Part shown: positions 1 through 8,284 of the stretch, in pieces
Position numbering within the stretch: position 1 is the first letter of the stretch
How the letters are laid out: every line of letters starts with the position of its first letter
Source of the DNA: CAWEQO01 sp963811225
Lineage (GTDB): Bacteria; Chloroflexota; Anaerolineae; Anaerolineales; Anaerolineaceae
Direction: 5' to 3'
Length of the DNA: 64,000 nucleotides
NCBI GenBank assembly: GCA_963811225.1
Contig: CAWEQO010000001.1
Location: 434,001 to 498,000 of the forward strand
Translations under genes and position numbers: made by a program
Notes under the pieces: model-generated
Database searches by the model: none
Told to the model about the DNA's origin: nothing
Seen by the model: only the letters and a program-made list of their open reading frames with translations

Positions 1-2
1 GC

Positions 3-1538
3 GCAGTGATTGGATATGAAGACAGCACCCCCATCAGCAGCCCGTTGGCGGCAGCCTCGAGTGAACGTGAGCACAACCCCTACGCCGCTAAGCAAATGGA
101 AGAAGCCGAGCAGCTGTTCTATGGCGGGCGCTATGCCGAGGCGATCAAGCTGTACGACCAGGTGATGCAAATCGAGCCGGACTGGGAACGGGCCCGGCAG
201 CACCGCAACGAGTCGGAGAACTATCTGCGCACCGGGCATATTCCCTCGGTGGCGCTGCCGCCCGAAGCCGCCACGGCTTTCGGCAAGGCGCAGTCGGCGG
301 CACGCCTGGGGCGCTATCAGGACGCAATGGCGCTGCTCAACCGGGCGCAGGCCAGCCTGCGCGACTTAGGCATCCAGCGCTGGCAAGAAGGCCAGGAGTT
401 CGAGCAGAAGCTGCAGCAGAACATCGACGCCGAGTCGGTGTACAACGAGGGGCTGTACCTGTTCCGCCAGGGGCAGATCGACGAGGGCATCGATCGGGTT
501 GAGACGGCTGCCCGGGCCACCGGCTTGCCGCGCTACAACGATCGACTGCAAGAGATGCGCAAGGTCAAGGAGACACTGCGCTCCATCTCGGAGGCGCTTA
601 ATACCTCTACTCCGGACGCCAAGGCAGTCGCCCAGGCCAAGACCGATCTAGACGCCCTGCTGCTGGAATACGGAGAGAACCCTACTCTGATGCGGCTGCG
701 CACCCGGCTCTCTGCGACCATCCCGCTCCTGTCGGAACCGCTGAAGCAGCAGGTTGAAGACATGATCAACCAGGCCGAACGCTCGCAGACCCTGGACGGC
801 ATGGAGAACAAGGCGCGCCAGGCGCGCCAGATGATCGAACAGGTGCGCAAGCTGGGCTACACCGACGAGACCATGGAGCGCTACCAGGCCGAGGTGGAGA
901 AGCTGGTGCGCAACGTGGACCGCTATCGCGACCAACTCACTCAGGCCGAGACGGTTTACAACTCGAACCGCGACTGGCCGGTGGCGGCCGCCCGGCTGAG
1001 CCAGGAAGTGCGAGCGCGCTTCCCGAACGACCCGGCGGTGATTGAGTTCAACAAGTCGCTGCGGCGCTACCACACCATCCTGACTGGGATCAAGCTTGGC
1101 GCGGGTGGGGTGGCATTGGCGATCGTGATCTTTGTGCTGTCGATTGTTTTCGGGCAGGCCAAGGCGTTCGTGCTGTCGCTGACGCCGACCCCCACGCCTA
1201 CCGTCACGCTGACACCTACGCCCACGGCAACGTCCACCTTTACGCCGACCCTGACGAATACCCCCGGCCCGACGTTGACACCCAGCCTGACGCCTACGCC
1301 GCTGGCCGGCGGAGTCTCACGCCTGGTGTGGGCACGCAACGGCTGCTACGAGAACTTCACTGCGATTGGACGCATCCCGGCGGGCGCAACAGTGCGCTTC
1401 TTACCGAGTGACCGGCGCTTCGACAACCTGGGGCGCGAGTGCCTGCTGGTAGAGTTTGACGGCAAGGATACGACCGTGATCGGCTGGATCTTGATTGCCG
1501 ACCTGGGCCCGGCGCCCACCGCGACGCCGTCACAGTAG
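3..1538 (+). CDS. TPR-containing single-pass membrane protein with C-terminal SH3-like domain, 5' end probably outside window
   Basis: The first GTG lies at position 6, but the frame is already open at the window edge, so the true start may lie upstream. Residues about 25-350 are helical TPR-like repeats rich in Ala, Glu and Arg (for example AEAIKLYDQVMQIEPDW, a classic TPR helix pair). A hydrophobic segment at about residues 360-390 is a single membrane span. It is followed by a Thr/Pro-rich linker of about 40 residues, typical of wall-spanning linkers in Chloroflexota, and an 80-residue C-terminal domain that resembles a bacterial SH3-like fold. The likely topology is TPRs in the cytoplasm and the SH3-like domain outside. 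In related bacteria such architectures often carry FHA or kinase domains upstream, but nothing here shows that. The function is unknown; the membrane topology is inferred. Confidence 0.7.
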   Translation, partial: AVIGYEDSTPISSPLAAASSEREHNPYAAKQMEEAEQLFYGGRYAEAIKLYDQVMQIEPDWERARQHRNESENYLRTGHIPSVALPPEAATAFGKAQSAARLGRYQDAMALLNRAQASLRDLGIQRWQEGQEFEQKLQQNIDAESVYNEGLYLFRQGQIDEGIDRVETAARATGLPRYNDRLQEMRKVKETLRSISEALNTSTPDAKAVAQAKTDLDALLLEYGENPTLMRLRTRLSATIPLLSEPLKQQVEDMINQAERSQTLDGMENKARQARQMIEQVRKLGYTDETMERYQAEVEKLVRNVDRYRDQLTQAETVYNSNRDWPVAAARLSQEVRARFPNDPAVIEFNKSLRRYHTILTGIKLGAGGVALAIVIFVLSIVFGQAKAFVLSLTPTPTPTVTLTPTPTATSTFTPTLTNTPGPTLTPSLTPTPLAGGVSRLVWARNGCYENFTAIGRIPAGATVRFLPSDRRFDNLGRECLLVEFDGKDTTVIGWILIADLGPAPTATPSQ

Positions 1539-1588
1539 GGCAAAACGCAACGTTAGAGCCGCGAAGGGCTTTCATCCAAACGAATAAA

Positions 1589-1648
1589 GACGCAAAAGAA
1601 GGCAGGCGCGCGGAGAAATAAGCTCCACACCCTGCCTTCTCTTGCGTC
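1589..1648. terminator. Inverted repeat between convergent genes
   Basis: Two 18-base arms (1589-1606 and 1631-1648) pair with one mismatch around a 24-base loop. The element sits between the stop codons of the TPR gene and the converging SMP-30 gene, so it probably terminates both. The arm carries GACGCAAAAGAAGG, related to palindromes at 21100 and 37580. Confidence 0.6.
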
Positions 1649-1688
1649 TGTCGAAAAACCGTACGAAAAAAATCCCTACGGCTCGACG

Positions 1689-2531
1689 TTACGCTTTTTC
1701 TACGAAGAAATTCACAGGCACGCCCTTGATGCCAGGATGCAATCTCCAAATGCCCGTCTCCGCAGCGGTGACGTAGAGCTCGTCGAAGTCCGGACCGCCG
1801 AAGGCGGTGCTGGCAGGCCGGTCGACGGGCAGTTGGATTTCGCGCTCGATCTTGCCTTCCGGGTCGTAGCGCACCAGTTTGCTGCCGCGGAAGCTGGCGC
1901 TCCACAAGAAGCCCTCGGCATCGATCGTCAAGCCATCCGGCACACCCTCCCCCGGCGTTTGCGGGACGCTGATCAGGGTGCGCTTATTCTCGATTGCGCC
2001 GCTGTCGAGGTCAAAGTCGTAGGCGTAGATCTCGTAGCGGCGGGTGTCCGTCAGGTAGAAGGTTTTCTGGTCCGGGCTCCAGCCCAACCCGTTCGACTGG
2101 CGCAAGTCGTCCACCATCACCCGAGTCGAATGGTCGGGATCGAGGCGGTAGATGCGGTTGGTGGGTGTGCGCTCTGGGTCGAGTGTGCCTGACCAGAAGC
2201 GGCCCTTACGATCGACGGCGCCATCGTTGAAACGCCGCCCGGGCTCGTCCGCCATCAAGTCAACGAGCCTTTCGAACTTCTTTATCTCAGGAGTAAAAAT
2301 ACCGAAACCGGCGTCGGTGCCGACCACCAGCCCGCCCTGGGCTCGGATGCCCATCGAATAGATTGGCGCCTCTAATGGGATGCGCTCGGTCTCGCCGGTT
2401 TTGGGGTCGAATTGATAGAAAATATCGCTCTCGATGTCGACCCAATCCAGCGTCTGAAGGCGCGGGTCCCACAGGGCGCTCTCGCCCAGGCGGTTGAAAA
2501 TATTAACGACTTGCTCGATTTGTGTGTCCAC
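1689..2531 (-). CDS. SMP-30/gluconolactonase/LRE family protein
   Basis: This is a six-bladed beta-propeller hydrolase of the SMP-30 (senescence marker protein, regucalcin, gluconolactonase) family, which opens sugar lactones using one divalent metal. The family's metal-site residues are recognisable: Glu in GESALWD near the N terminus, the Asn/Asp region in FNDGAVDRKGRFWSGTLD, Asn in QSNGLGWSPD, and the Asp of VPDGLTIDAEG. Its length of 280 residues is normal. The start was moved to a GTG at 2531 because AGGAGGGA lies just upstream (about 2538-2546); the longer frame opening at 2570 has no such site. It is divergent from the SDR gene at 2791, and 260 bases separate the two. The substrate cannot be read from the sequence; a sugar lactone is the family expectation and fits the sugar-catabolic genes elsewhere in the window. 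Confidence 0.88.
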   Translation of the reverse strand: MDTQIEQVVNIFNRLGESALWDPRLQTLDWVDIESDIFYQFDPKTGETERIPLEAPIYSMGIRAQGGLVVGTDAGFGIFTPEIKKFERLVDLMADEPGRRFNDGAVDRKGRFWSGTLDPERTPTNRIYRLDPDHSTRVMVDDLRQSNGLGWSPDQKTFYLTDTRRYEIYAYDFDLDSGAIENKRTLISVPQTPGEGVPDGLTIDAEGFLWSASFRGSKLVRYDPEGKIEREIQLPVDRPASTAFGGPDFDELYVTAAETGIWRLHPGIKGVPVNFFVEKA

Positions 2532-2777
2532 GGATAGGTCCCTCCTGGAATTATTATAACCGGAGGTCATTTGGGATGAGTCGATTTGGGATGGGGAGCT
2601 TTCACATGTTCAGGCTATATCTTTCCCCAAATGACCCCTTACAAAATAAACAATGATGAAACTGCAATTTCTCTTGCATCGGGCGAATGATTAATTTATA
2701 CTGAAGAAGCAGAACAATTCATGAAGTAGACAACGGAATACCTCACGCTCCACTGCTAAATTCCTTTGCGCCATCCG

Positions 2778-2785
2778 AAGGAGGG
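2778..2785 (+). promoter_or_regulatory. Strong ribosome binding site of the SDR gene
   Basis: AAGGAGGG five bases before the ATG at 2791 fixes the start of the SDR gene. A second ATG at 2797 is too far from it. Confidence 0.75.
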
Positions 2786-2790
2786 TAAGG

Positions 2791-3753
2791 ATGAGTATGG
2801 AATTTTATGGAAAGACCATCTTTATTACAGGAGCAACGGGGTGCGTCGGCAATGTGCTTTTACGGACACTGCTGAAAGAAGGTTGGACCATCAAAACGCT
2901 GGCGCGCACAGCCAATGAGGCTGCCGCTCTGAACAAAGCGGGCGCGCAAGCAGTTATGGGGGACATCACAAACGCGGCCTCGATGCGCCAAGCCATACAA
3001 GGATCGAATTTTGTCTTCCACCTGTCTGGCGTTGACGACAGCCATGCGCCCCCGGCTGCGGGGCAGCCATCGCTGTCTGTCTGCGCCAGGGCTGTAGCCG
3101 AAGCCTGTCTTCAGGCCCAGGTGGAGCGATTGCTGTTCCTCAGCGATTCGATTGTGTATGGCTACGACGCGGCCGAGGATACCAGCGAAACATCACCGAT
3201 GAGCAGCAGCCGTGAACCGGCCATCGCCGAACGGGTGCGAGCCGAGCAGGCAGTCCAAAAGGTCTGCGAGCGAGGCCTGGCCGCCATTATCCTTCAGCCC
3301 ACCACCATCTATGGGCCGCAAGAGGAGGCCTGGACGATGCAGCTGCTGCGGCTGATCGACGAAGACAACCTGATCTGCCCGAACGAGGGCAAGGGATTGA
3401 TCCAGCCGATCCACATTTACGATGTCGCCGAAGGCATTCTAACCGCTGCCCTGGTGGGCATCCCGGGAGCATCCTACCTGCTGACCGGATCGAAAGCAGT
3501 CACCTGCCAGACCTTCCTGGATTGTTACGCGCGCATCTTAGGCAGAGCGGAAGTCCCGGCCTCTGGGAGCGGGTTCTTCAGCGGCCTGTTCGGGCGTAAG
3601 CCTTCGCTGGAGCCCTGGCAGGTGCGCTGTGCGTCGATGCAGGCGACGTATAACGGGGCGAAGGCTTATTTCGACATGGGTTTTCTGCCCCGTTATACCC
3701 TGGAATTGGGGATGCAGCAGACAGAGCAGTGGCTGCGAAAACGGGTGAAGTAA
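2791..3753 (+). CDS. NAD(P)-binding SDR/epimerase-like protein lacking the YxxxK pair
   Basis: This is an extended short-chain dehydrogenase/NAD-dependent epimerase family protein of 320 residues. The N-terminal Rossmann motif is clear (ITGATGCVGNVLL, residues about 11-23), as is the Asp after beta-3 (MGDITNAASM). A conserved hydrophobic strand leads to LLFLSDSIVYGYD, and the substrate domain follows. At the place where the catalytic Tyr-x-x-x-Lys normally sits, the protein reads EPAIAERVRAEQAV, with neither Tyr nor Lys. It therefore probably binds NAD(P) but is unlikely to do the usual redox chemistry; it may be an atypical SDR with a regulatory or binding role. It is monocistronic, ending at a strong terminator. 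Family membership is certain; the substrate is unknown. Confidence 0.85.
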   Translation: MSMEFYGKTIFITGATGCVGNVLLRTLLKEGWTIKTLARTANEAAALNKAGAQAVMGDITNAASMRQAIQGSNFVFHLSGVDDSHAPPAAGQPSLSVCARAVAEACLQAQVERLLFLSDSIVYGYDAAEDTSETSPMSSSREPAIAERVRAEQAVQKVCERGLAAIILQPTTIYGPQEEAWTMQLLRLIDEDNLICPNEGKGLIQPIHIYDVAEGILTAALVGIPGASYLLTGSKAVTCQTFLDCYARILGRAEVPASGSGFFSGLFGRKPSLEPWQVRCASMQATYNGAKAYFDMGFLPRYTLELGMQQTEQWLRKRVK

Positions 3754-3760
3754 ATAACGA

Positions 3761-3805
3761 TACAAACAAAAAGAGTGTGGCCGGGCCACACTCTTTTTGT
3801 TTGTA
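3761..3805. terminator. Bidirectional intrinsic terminator
   Basis: Perfect 22-base arms (3761-3782, 3784-3805) with A-rich and T-rich flanks give a poly-U tail in both directions. It separates the convergent SDR and glyoxalase-like genes. Confidence 0.9.
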
Positions 3806-3806
3806 T

Positions 3807-4634
3807 TTAAAATTCCTGTTCATCGTCGTCCAGATGGACAATGCCCTGAGGCGGGTTGTATTCCAGGTGGCGCACGTCGGCCATCACGCTGTAATGCATC
3901 CGCGCACCGTGCGACTGGCTGGGGTTCAGCACTCCCCGGCGGTCCGGATCGGTGGTCCACAGGGTGAGCTCGTAAGGCAGGCCGGCGTTCTCATTGATGT
4001 AATTGCGCTCGAAGGAATCGACCGGCTCACGAACAATGAGCGAGCCATTTTCCAACTTGAAGGTGGCGCGATCATCGGAGATGTGGGGCATGCCCCCCAA
4101 AATGGCCGAGTAATGCTGAACGGCGTCGCCAAGGTCTGGCACCAGTAAGGTGAGGCTCTCGATGCCGGTCACTTCGTTCGGATGGTTGGTGGGCTTGACA
4201 TCCTCAGGGACGCGTAAGGTGCGCGGGGTCTGATCCTGGATCAGGAACGGCGACATGGAATCATCGATCGTGGCGTTGAACCATTCGACCTTCATTCCGT
4301 CTGGGCGGGTGCGGCTGCCTGCTTTACTGTCCGAGATCTTGACGCCGCGCTCGCGCATGCGGATGACAGCATTGCCGATGTTCTCTGCAATCAGGGCGTA
4401 ACCGGCGTAACCTTCACGCTCGCCCACTCCTGGGAAACCAGTCTGCTTGTGTCCAGGCAGTGGGGCCAGCAGCTCCAGATAGGTGCGGTCCTTAAAGATA
4501 ACCAGGGCGTTGTGGGTGCCCATGTCTTTGTGCTGTCCGCCGGGCACGGTGTCGAACCCGAGGGCGTTGAAATCGGTGACGGCTTTGTCCAGCTCATCTA
4601 CGGCGATCACGATGTGGTCTAATTCTAAAGTCAT
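3807..4634 (-). CDS. VOC-superfamily protein with Glyoxalase_3-like domain
   Basis: The 275-residue protein begins LELDHIVIAVDELDKAVTDF, the beta-alpha start of a vicinal-oxygen-chelate (glyoxalase/dioxygenase) module, with the metal-site His in LDHIVIAV. A second module starts near residue 155 (GIESLTLLVPDLGDAVQHYS). The arrangement matches the Glyoxalase_3 type, in which the first half is the conserved domain. Members are annotated only broadly, as lyases, dioxygenases or isomerases, so no reaction can be assigned. The start ATG at 4634 has GAGAGGGG upstream. It is transcribed alone towards a shared terminator at 3761-3805. Confidence 0.8.
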   Translation of the reverse strand: MTLELDHIVIAVDELDKAVTDFNALGFDTVPGGQHKDMGTHNALVIFKDRTYLELLAPLPGHKQTGFPGVGEREGYAGYALIAENIGNAVIRMRERGVKISDSKAGSRTRPDGMKVEWFNATIDDSMSPFLIQDQTPRTLRVPEDVKPTNHPNEVTGIESLTLLVPDLGDAVQHYSAILGGMPHISDDRATFKLENGSLIVREPVDSFERNYINENAGLPYELTLWTTDPDRRGVLNPSQSHGARMHYSVMADVRHLEYNPPQGIVHLDDDEQEF

Positions 4635-4763
4635 GGTATCATTCCCCTCTCTTTTAAATAATTCTCGGTCCCCTCTCCGGGGTATCTTAACATTGTAACA
4701 AATTGGCCTTCCAAAGCGGGGAATAAAAGGAATCCTGCAGGCAGTTTACGAATTAACGCGAAG

Positions 4764-4796
4764 AGGTGGAACGCACTTGGAAAGTACGTTCCACCC
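4764..4796. terminator. Palindrome downstream of hcp, related to the one at 48545
   Basis: GGTGGAACG (4765-4773) pairs with CGTTCCACC (4787-4795). It lies just beyond the stop codon of hcp. A near-identical palindrome ends the propeller gene at 48545-48578, so this is a recurring terminator or REP-like element. Confidence 0.55.
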
Positions 4797-4819
4797 GATC
4801 TTCTCTGTTGGTAGGGCGG

Positions 4820-6496
4820 TTAGCGACCGGCCAGCATGGCCTCTACATCGGCTTCGACCGAGCCGATCGGCATGATGTCGAACTTATCGACCAGGACATT
4901 GATCACGTTGGGCGAGAGGAAAGCCGGGAGCGTTGGCCCAAGCCGGACCTTTTTGACGCCCAGGTAGAGCAGCGCCAGCAGCACGATGACCGCTTTCTGC
5001 TCGTACCAGGCAATATCGTACGAAATTGGCAGATCATTGATATCGGAAACGCCAAACACTTCGGCCAGCTTCTGTGCGATGACGATCAGGGAGTACGAGT
5101 CGTTGCACTGGCCGGCGTCGAGCACGCGCGGGATGCCGACGATATCGCCCAGGTCGAGCTTGTTGTAGCGATACTTGGCACAGCCGGCGGTCAGGATGAC
5201 GGTGTCCATGGGCAGGGCCTCGGCCACGTCGGTGTAGTACTGCCGGTCGGACTGGCGGCCGTCACAGCCGGCCATGACCACGAAGCGCTTGATCGCGCCG
5301 GTCTGGACCGCCTCGACCACCTTGTCGGCCACGCTCATCACAGAGGCATGAGCAAAGCCCACCGGGATGCTGCCCTGCTCGAGCTCTTGCGGGCTGGCGG
5401 ACTGCAGCGCTTTCTCGATGACCGGGCCGAAATCCTTCTGGCCGCTGTTTTGGCGGTCGGGGATGTGCTGGACGCCAGGGTAGCCGACCATGCCGGTCGT
5501 GAAGATGCGGTCCATGTAGCTGTTGCGCGGCTTGACCATGCAGTTGGTGGTCATCAGGATGGCGCCATTGAAGCGCTCGAACTCCTCAGGCTGACGATAC
5601 CAGGCGCCGCCGTAGTTGCCGATGAAGTGCGAGAACTTCTTGAAGGCCGGGTAAGCGTGGGCAGGCAGCATCTCACCGTGGGTGTAGACGTTGACGCCCT
5701 TGCCCTCGGTCTGCCGGAGCAGTTCATCCAGATCGCGCAGGTCGTGGCCGCTGATCAGGATGGCCGGGCCAGGTTTGACACCCAGGTTAACCGAGGTAAT
5801 CTCGGGGTTGCCAAAAGCGCCTGTGTTGGCCTGGTCGAGCAGCGCCATCGCTTGCACACCCATCTCGCCGCACTTCATCGCCAGGGCCACCAGTTCGTTG
5901 GCGTCGCGGCTTACGGTGGCAGCCAGCAGGCCCTCCTGCAAGAAGGCCAGCAGCTCTGCGTTCCAGGTGTCAAGGACGGCGGCGTGGTCGGTATAGGCCG
6001 CCAGACCCTTCAAACCGTAAGTGACCAGCTCGCGCAGGGAGCGGATATCGGGGTCGAGGTCTTCGCCAGCGAGGATGCCAACGCTGCGGCCTTTGGACAG
6101 CAGCGTTTCAAGGCTGTCATCGGCGGGGGTCCAGTCGGCCATTTCAAGTATCGTCTCGTTGAAGTTCTGGCCGTAAGCAGCGCGATAGGCAGCCATGAAG
6201 CGAGACTTGAGGCGATCACGCCCCACGAAAACCCGCCGGACCAGATCGGCGATGCGCTGAGGATCGAAATTGACGTTGGTAATGGTGGCGAACAAGCCTT
6301 GGGCCACCAGCAGATCAGCTTCCGGGTCGACCACGTCCAGTTGACGGGCTTTGACTCCATAGAAGGAAAGGCCTTTCAGGCTCCAAAGCAGCAGGTCCTG
6401 GAGTGCAGCCACGTCCGGGCTTTTGCCGCAGGCGCCGGCCAGTAGGCAGCCCTCATTCTTCAATGTTTCCTGACATTGATAGCAAAACATGTTCAT
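4820..6496 (-). CDS. hcp: Hybrid cluster protein (hydroxylamine reductase)
   Basis: Hcp is a cytoplasmic Fe-S enzyme. It reduces NO to N2O, and hydroxylamine in vitro, and protects anaerobes against nitrosative stress. The 558-residue length is typical. The N-terminal cysteines C5, C8, C17 and C23 (C-x2-C-x8-C-x5-C) match the spacing of the class I proteins that bind the proximal 4Fe-4S cluster. Downstream, conserved pieces around the hybrid cluster are visible: LAGEDLDPDIRSL, ILISGHDLRDLDELL, THGEMLPAHAYP, MTTNCMVKP, GCDGR and LTAGCAKYRYNKL. It is co-directional with, and 48 bases behind, a small ferredoxin gene that probably supplies electrons in place of the Hcr reductase of enterobacteria. 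A CRP-type operator precedes the pair, and a Crp/Fnr regulator gene is next upstream. Confidence 0.96.
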   Translation of the reverse strand: MNMFCYQCQETLKNEGCLLAGACGKSPDVAALQDLLLWSLKGLSFYGVKARQLDVVDPEADLLVAQGLFATITNVNFDPQRIADLVRRVFVGRDRLKSRFMAAYRAAYGQNFNETILEMADWTPADDSLETLLSKGRSVGILAGEDLDPDIRSLRELVTYGLKGLAAYTDHAAVLDTWNAELLAFLQEGLLAATVSRDANELVALAMKCGEMGVQAMALLDQANTGAFGNPEITSVNLGVKPGPAILISGHDLRDLDELLRQTEGKGVNVYTHGEMLPAHAYPAFKKFSHFIGNYGGAWYRQPEEFERFNGAILMTTNCMVKPRNSYMDRIFTTGMVGYPGVQHIPDRQNSGQKDFGPVIEKALQSASPQELEQGSIPVGFAHASVMSVADKVVEAVQTGAIKRFVVMAGCDGRQSDRQYYTDVAEALPMDTVILTAGCAKYRYNKLDLGDIVGIPRVLDAGQCNDSYSLIVIAQKLAEVFGVSDINDLPISYDIAWYEQKAVIVLLALLYLGVKKVRLGPTLPAFLSPNVINVLVDKFDIMPIGSVEADVEAMLAGR

Positions 6497-6544
6497 GGGT
6501 ATTAAACCTCTCTCATAAAAATTGTTTGAGTGCCAACCGTTCCC

Positions 6545-6754
6545 CTACGGTTTGGAAATGATATAGAACAAATCGATGGCGCGCTGGGGGCAGATGTCCT
6601 CACAGGCGCCGCAGTAGGCGCAGTCCAATGGGCGGGCGATGACGGGGCGCTCGGCCTGCATATCCACGGCCTGGCCGGGGCAGTGCTGGGCGCATAACCC
6701 ACAGCCGTCGCAGCGCTCTATATCGATCACCGGCAACCACCAGCTTCCGTTCAT
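6545..6754 (-). CDS. 2[4Fe-4S] ferredoxin-like protein, probable electron donor to Hcp
   Basis: This 69-residue protein has two complete 4Fe-4S motifs: CDGCGLCAQHCPG (C15, C18, C21, C25) and CAYCGACEDICPQ (C45, C48, C51, C55). It has no signal peptide, so it is cytoplasmic. GGAGGT lies six bases before the ATG at 6754. It is the first gene of a probable two-gene transcript with hcp, and the arrangement suggests it passes electrons to Hcp; that partnership is inferred from position. A TGTGA-N6-TCACA palindrome lies 54-69 bases upstream of the start codon. Confidence 0.9.
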   Translation of the reverse strand: MNGSWWLPVIDIERCDGCGLCAQHCPGQAVDMQAERPVIARPLDCAYCGACEDICPQRAIDLFYIISKP

Positions 6755-6775
6755 GCTTGCACCTCCATCGATCTG

Positions 6776-6786
6776 ATTCTATTTTA
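6776..6786 (-). promoter_or_regulatory. Candidate -10 box(es) for the ferredoxin-hcp unit
   Basis: Reading the minus strand, TAAAAT (6786-6781) and TAGAAT (6781-6776) overlap. The operator centre at 6815.5 would then be about 41-46 bases upstream of transcription start, the position used by class II CRP-type activators. Confidence 0.45.
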
Positions 6787-6807
6787 GGGAATGAGGGGAA
6801 GAGCGTC

Positions 6808-6823
6808 TGTGATAAAAGTCACA
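6808..6823. promoter_or_regulatory. CRP/HcpR-type operator TGTGA-N6-TCACA
   Basis: A perfect palindrome: TGTGA (6808-6812), six-base spacer, TCACA (6819-6823). On the coding strand it reads TTGTGACTTTTATCACAG, which fits the TTGTGA-N6-TCACAA consensus I recall for HcpR sites. It lies between the Crp/Fnr gene and the ferredoxin-hcp unit. Confidence 0.7.
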
Positions 6824-6824
6824 A

Positions 6825-6870
6825 GCGACCCAAAGACGCGGAGATGAGTAACTCCACGTCTTTGGGTCGC
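6825..6870. terminator. Terminator hairpin behind the Crp/Fnr gene
   Basis: Perfect 14-base arms (6825-6838, 6857-6870). It follows the reconstructed stop of the Crp/Fnr gene (6881) and abuts the operator. Confidence 0.6.
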
Positions 6871-6880
6871 TGTGCCTCCG

Positions 6881-7553
6881 TCACTCTCCGGAGGCGATGG
6901 TCTCCAGTGCGGCAGGGTCTTCGATCAGGATGCGCTGCCGGTCGAGGCGGATGCAGCCTTCCTGAGCGAACGCGCGAATCGTGCGGCTGACGACCTCACG
7001 CACGGTGCCGATGCGGGCGGCGATCTCTTCCTGGGTCCAGTGCGCAGTCTCTATGCCCTCTCCCTGGTAAGAGTTCGAGCAGAAAGCGCGCCAGGCGGGC
7101 GCGCACGCTCAGCAGGCTGAGATCGTGGGTCAGGGTGGTGAAGTGCTGCAGTTTCGCCGAGAGGTCTCCCAGCACGGCCAGAGCCACCGCCGGCGACTGG
7201 CCGGCGATGCGGCGGAAATCGTCCAGCGAGATTTCAACCAGCCGGGCGGCGCTTTCAGCGACGGCGCTCGCAGAGGAACGCTGGCCAGGCAGGAAGGCAG
7301 CCGGCATGTTGAAGACTGTGCCGGGCTGCAAGGTGATAAGGGTCTGCTCGCGGCCGTCCAGGTTGGTGCGGAAGACGCGCACAGCGCCCTCTAAGACGCA
7401 GAAGACGGGAGCATCCTCATCGCCGGACTGCAAGACGATCTGGCGGGGAGCGTAATCGACCAGCCTGGAAGCCGCTCGCAGGACCTCCAGGGCGGAATTG
7501 GGCAAGTTTTGGAAGAGTTGGATTTGGCGCAGCTGTTCGATATCGACCATCAC
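6881..7553 (-). CDS. Crp/Fnr family transcription regulator, HTH out of frame (probable +1 sequence error)
   Basis: Residues about 1-150 are a cyclic-nucleotide-binding-like domain and the dimer helix (RARLARFLLELL). It lacks the N-terminal cysteines of FNR, so it is not an FNR-type Fe-S sensor. In the frame starting at 7553 the protein runs into unrelated Arg/Pro-rich residues and stops at 6996. If one base is skipped between 7080 and 7065, the frame continues as a normal HTH (TQEEIAARIGTVREVVSRTI) and ends at 6881. The expected protein is about 224 residues. The location beside hcp and the operator at 6808 suggest an HcpR/Dnr-like NO-responsive regulator; that is an inference. The start GTG lies six bases after a TACAAT box, so the mRNA is probably leaderless. 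Confidence 0.8.
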
Positions 7554-7565
7554 TGGCCGATTGTA
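7551..7565 (-). promoter_or_regulatory. TACAAT box six bases before a GTG start (leaderless)
   Basis: On the minus strand TACAAT (7565-7560) is followed by six bases and then GTG (7553). No purine-rich ribosome binding site fits in between, so transcription would start at or next to the start codon. Confidence 0.5.
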
Positions 7566-7577
7566 CCAGAATAAAAC

Positions 7578-7613
7578 AGAGAGCAGTTACAACCTTAGCT
7601 GCAGTTGCTCTCT
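7578..7613 (-). terminator. Intrinsic terminator of the response regulator gene
   Basis: AGAGAGCA (7578-7585) pairs with TGCTCTCT (7606-7613). On the minus strand it is followed by a T-rich GTTTTATTC tail. Confidence 0.6.
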
Positions 7614-7618
7614 ATTTT

Positions 7619-8284
7619 CTAATGCCCTTCTTCCTGGCGGCGGACGATGCCCTGCTGCCAGGCGTAGACAGCGGCCTGGGTGCGATCGGCCAGGTGGAGC
7701 TTGGAGAGAATGTTGCTGACGTGACCTTTGACCGTGTTCTCGCTGATGACCAGGGTCTCGGCGATCTTACTGTTCGCCATACCGCTGGCGATCAACTTAA
7801 GGACTTCGATCTCACGCTCGGTCAGTTCGGTGTAAGGGTTGACCTCTTCGCGCTTCTGGCCGTGCAGCTCCTGGATCACTCGGGCGGCGATGCGCGGGTG
7901 CAGGGTCGCTTCCCCGGCGGCTGCCCGGCGCACGGCGTCGGCCAGCTCATCCATTTTGACATCTTTCAGGATGTAAGAGATGGCGCCGGCGCGCAGGGCC
8001 GGGAAGATATGCTCGTCTTGATGGTAGGAGGTCAGCACGACGACCTGGGTGTGCGGGCTGACCATCTTTACCTGGCGGCAGGCCTCGACACCATCCATGC
8101 CGGACATGACCAAATCCATCAGCACGACGTCGGGGACGAGTTCCTGAGACATGCGCACGCCCTCTTCACCTGATTCGGCTTCGCCTACCACTTCAATGTC
8201 GGGAAGCGAGTCCAGGTAGGCGCGCAGCCCCTGGCGGACGACAGCATGGTCGTCTACGATCAATATACTGATGGGATCGCTCAT
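7619..8284 (-). CDS. NarL/FixJ (LuxR-type) response regulator
   Basis: This is a 221-residue two-component response regulator. Residues 5-120 form the receiver domain, with the acidic pair D11-D12, phospho-acceptor D57 (VVLMDLVMSG), a Thr/Ser in VVVLTSYHQ and the conserved Lys in SYILKD. Residues about 150-215 are a LuxR/GerE helix-turn-helix (LTEREIEVLKLIASGMANSK to NTVKGHVSNILSKL). The start ATG at 8284 has GGAGGT six bases upstream; an extension to 8410 has a non-conserved N terminus and was rejected. No kinase is adjacent. The likely partner is the HisKA_3-type kinase encoded at 10969-14805 on the same strand, since such kinases normally pair with NarL-type regulators. Confidence 0.93.
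   Translation of the reverse strand: MSDPISILIVDDHAVVRQGLRAYLDSLPDIEVVGEAESGEEGVRMSQELVPDVVLMDLVMSGMDGVEACRQVKMVSPHTQVVVLTSYHQDEHIFPALRAGAISYILKDVKMDELADAVRRAAAGEATLHPRIAARVIQELHGQKREEVNPYTELTEREIEVLKLIASGMANSKIAETLVISENTVKGHVSNILSKLHLADRTQAAVYAWQQGIVRRQEEGH

Noticed and set aside
4766..6445. 559-codon plus-strand ORF opposite hcp
   Set aside because: Antisense shadow. Hcp is unambiguous on the other strand.
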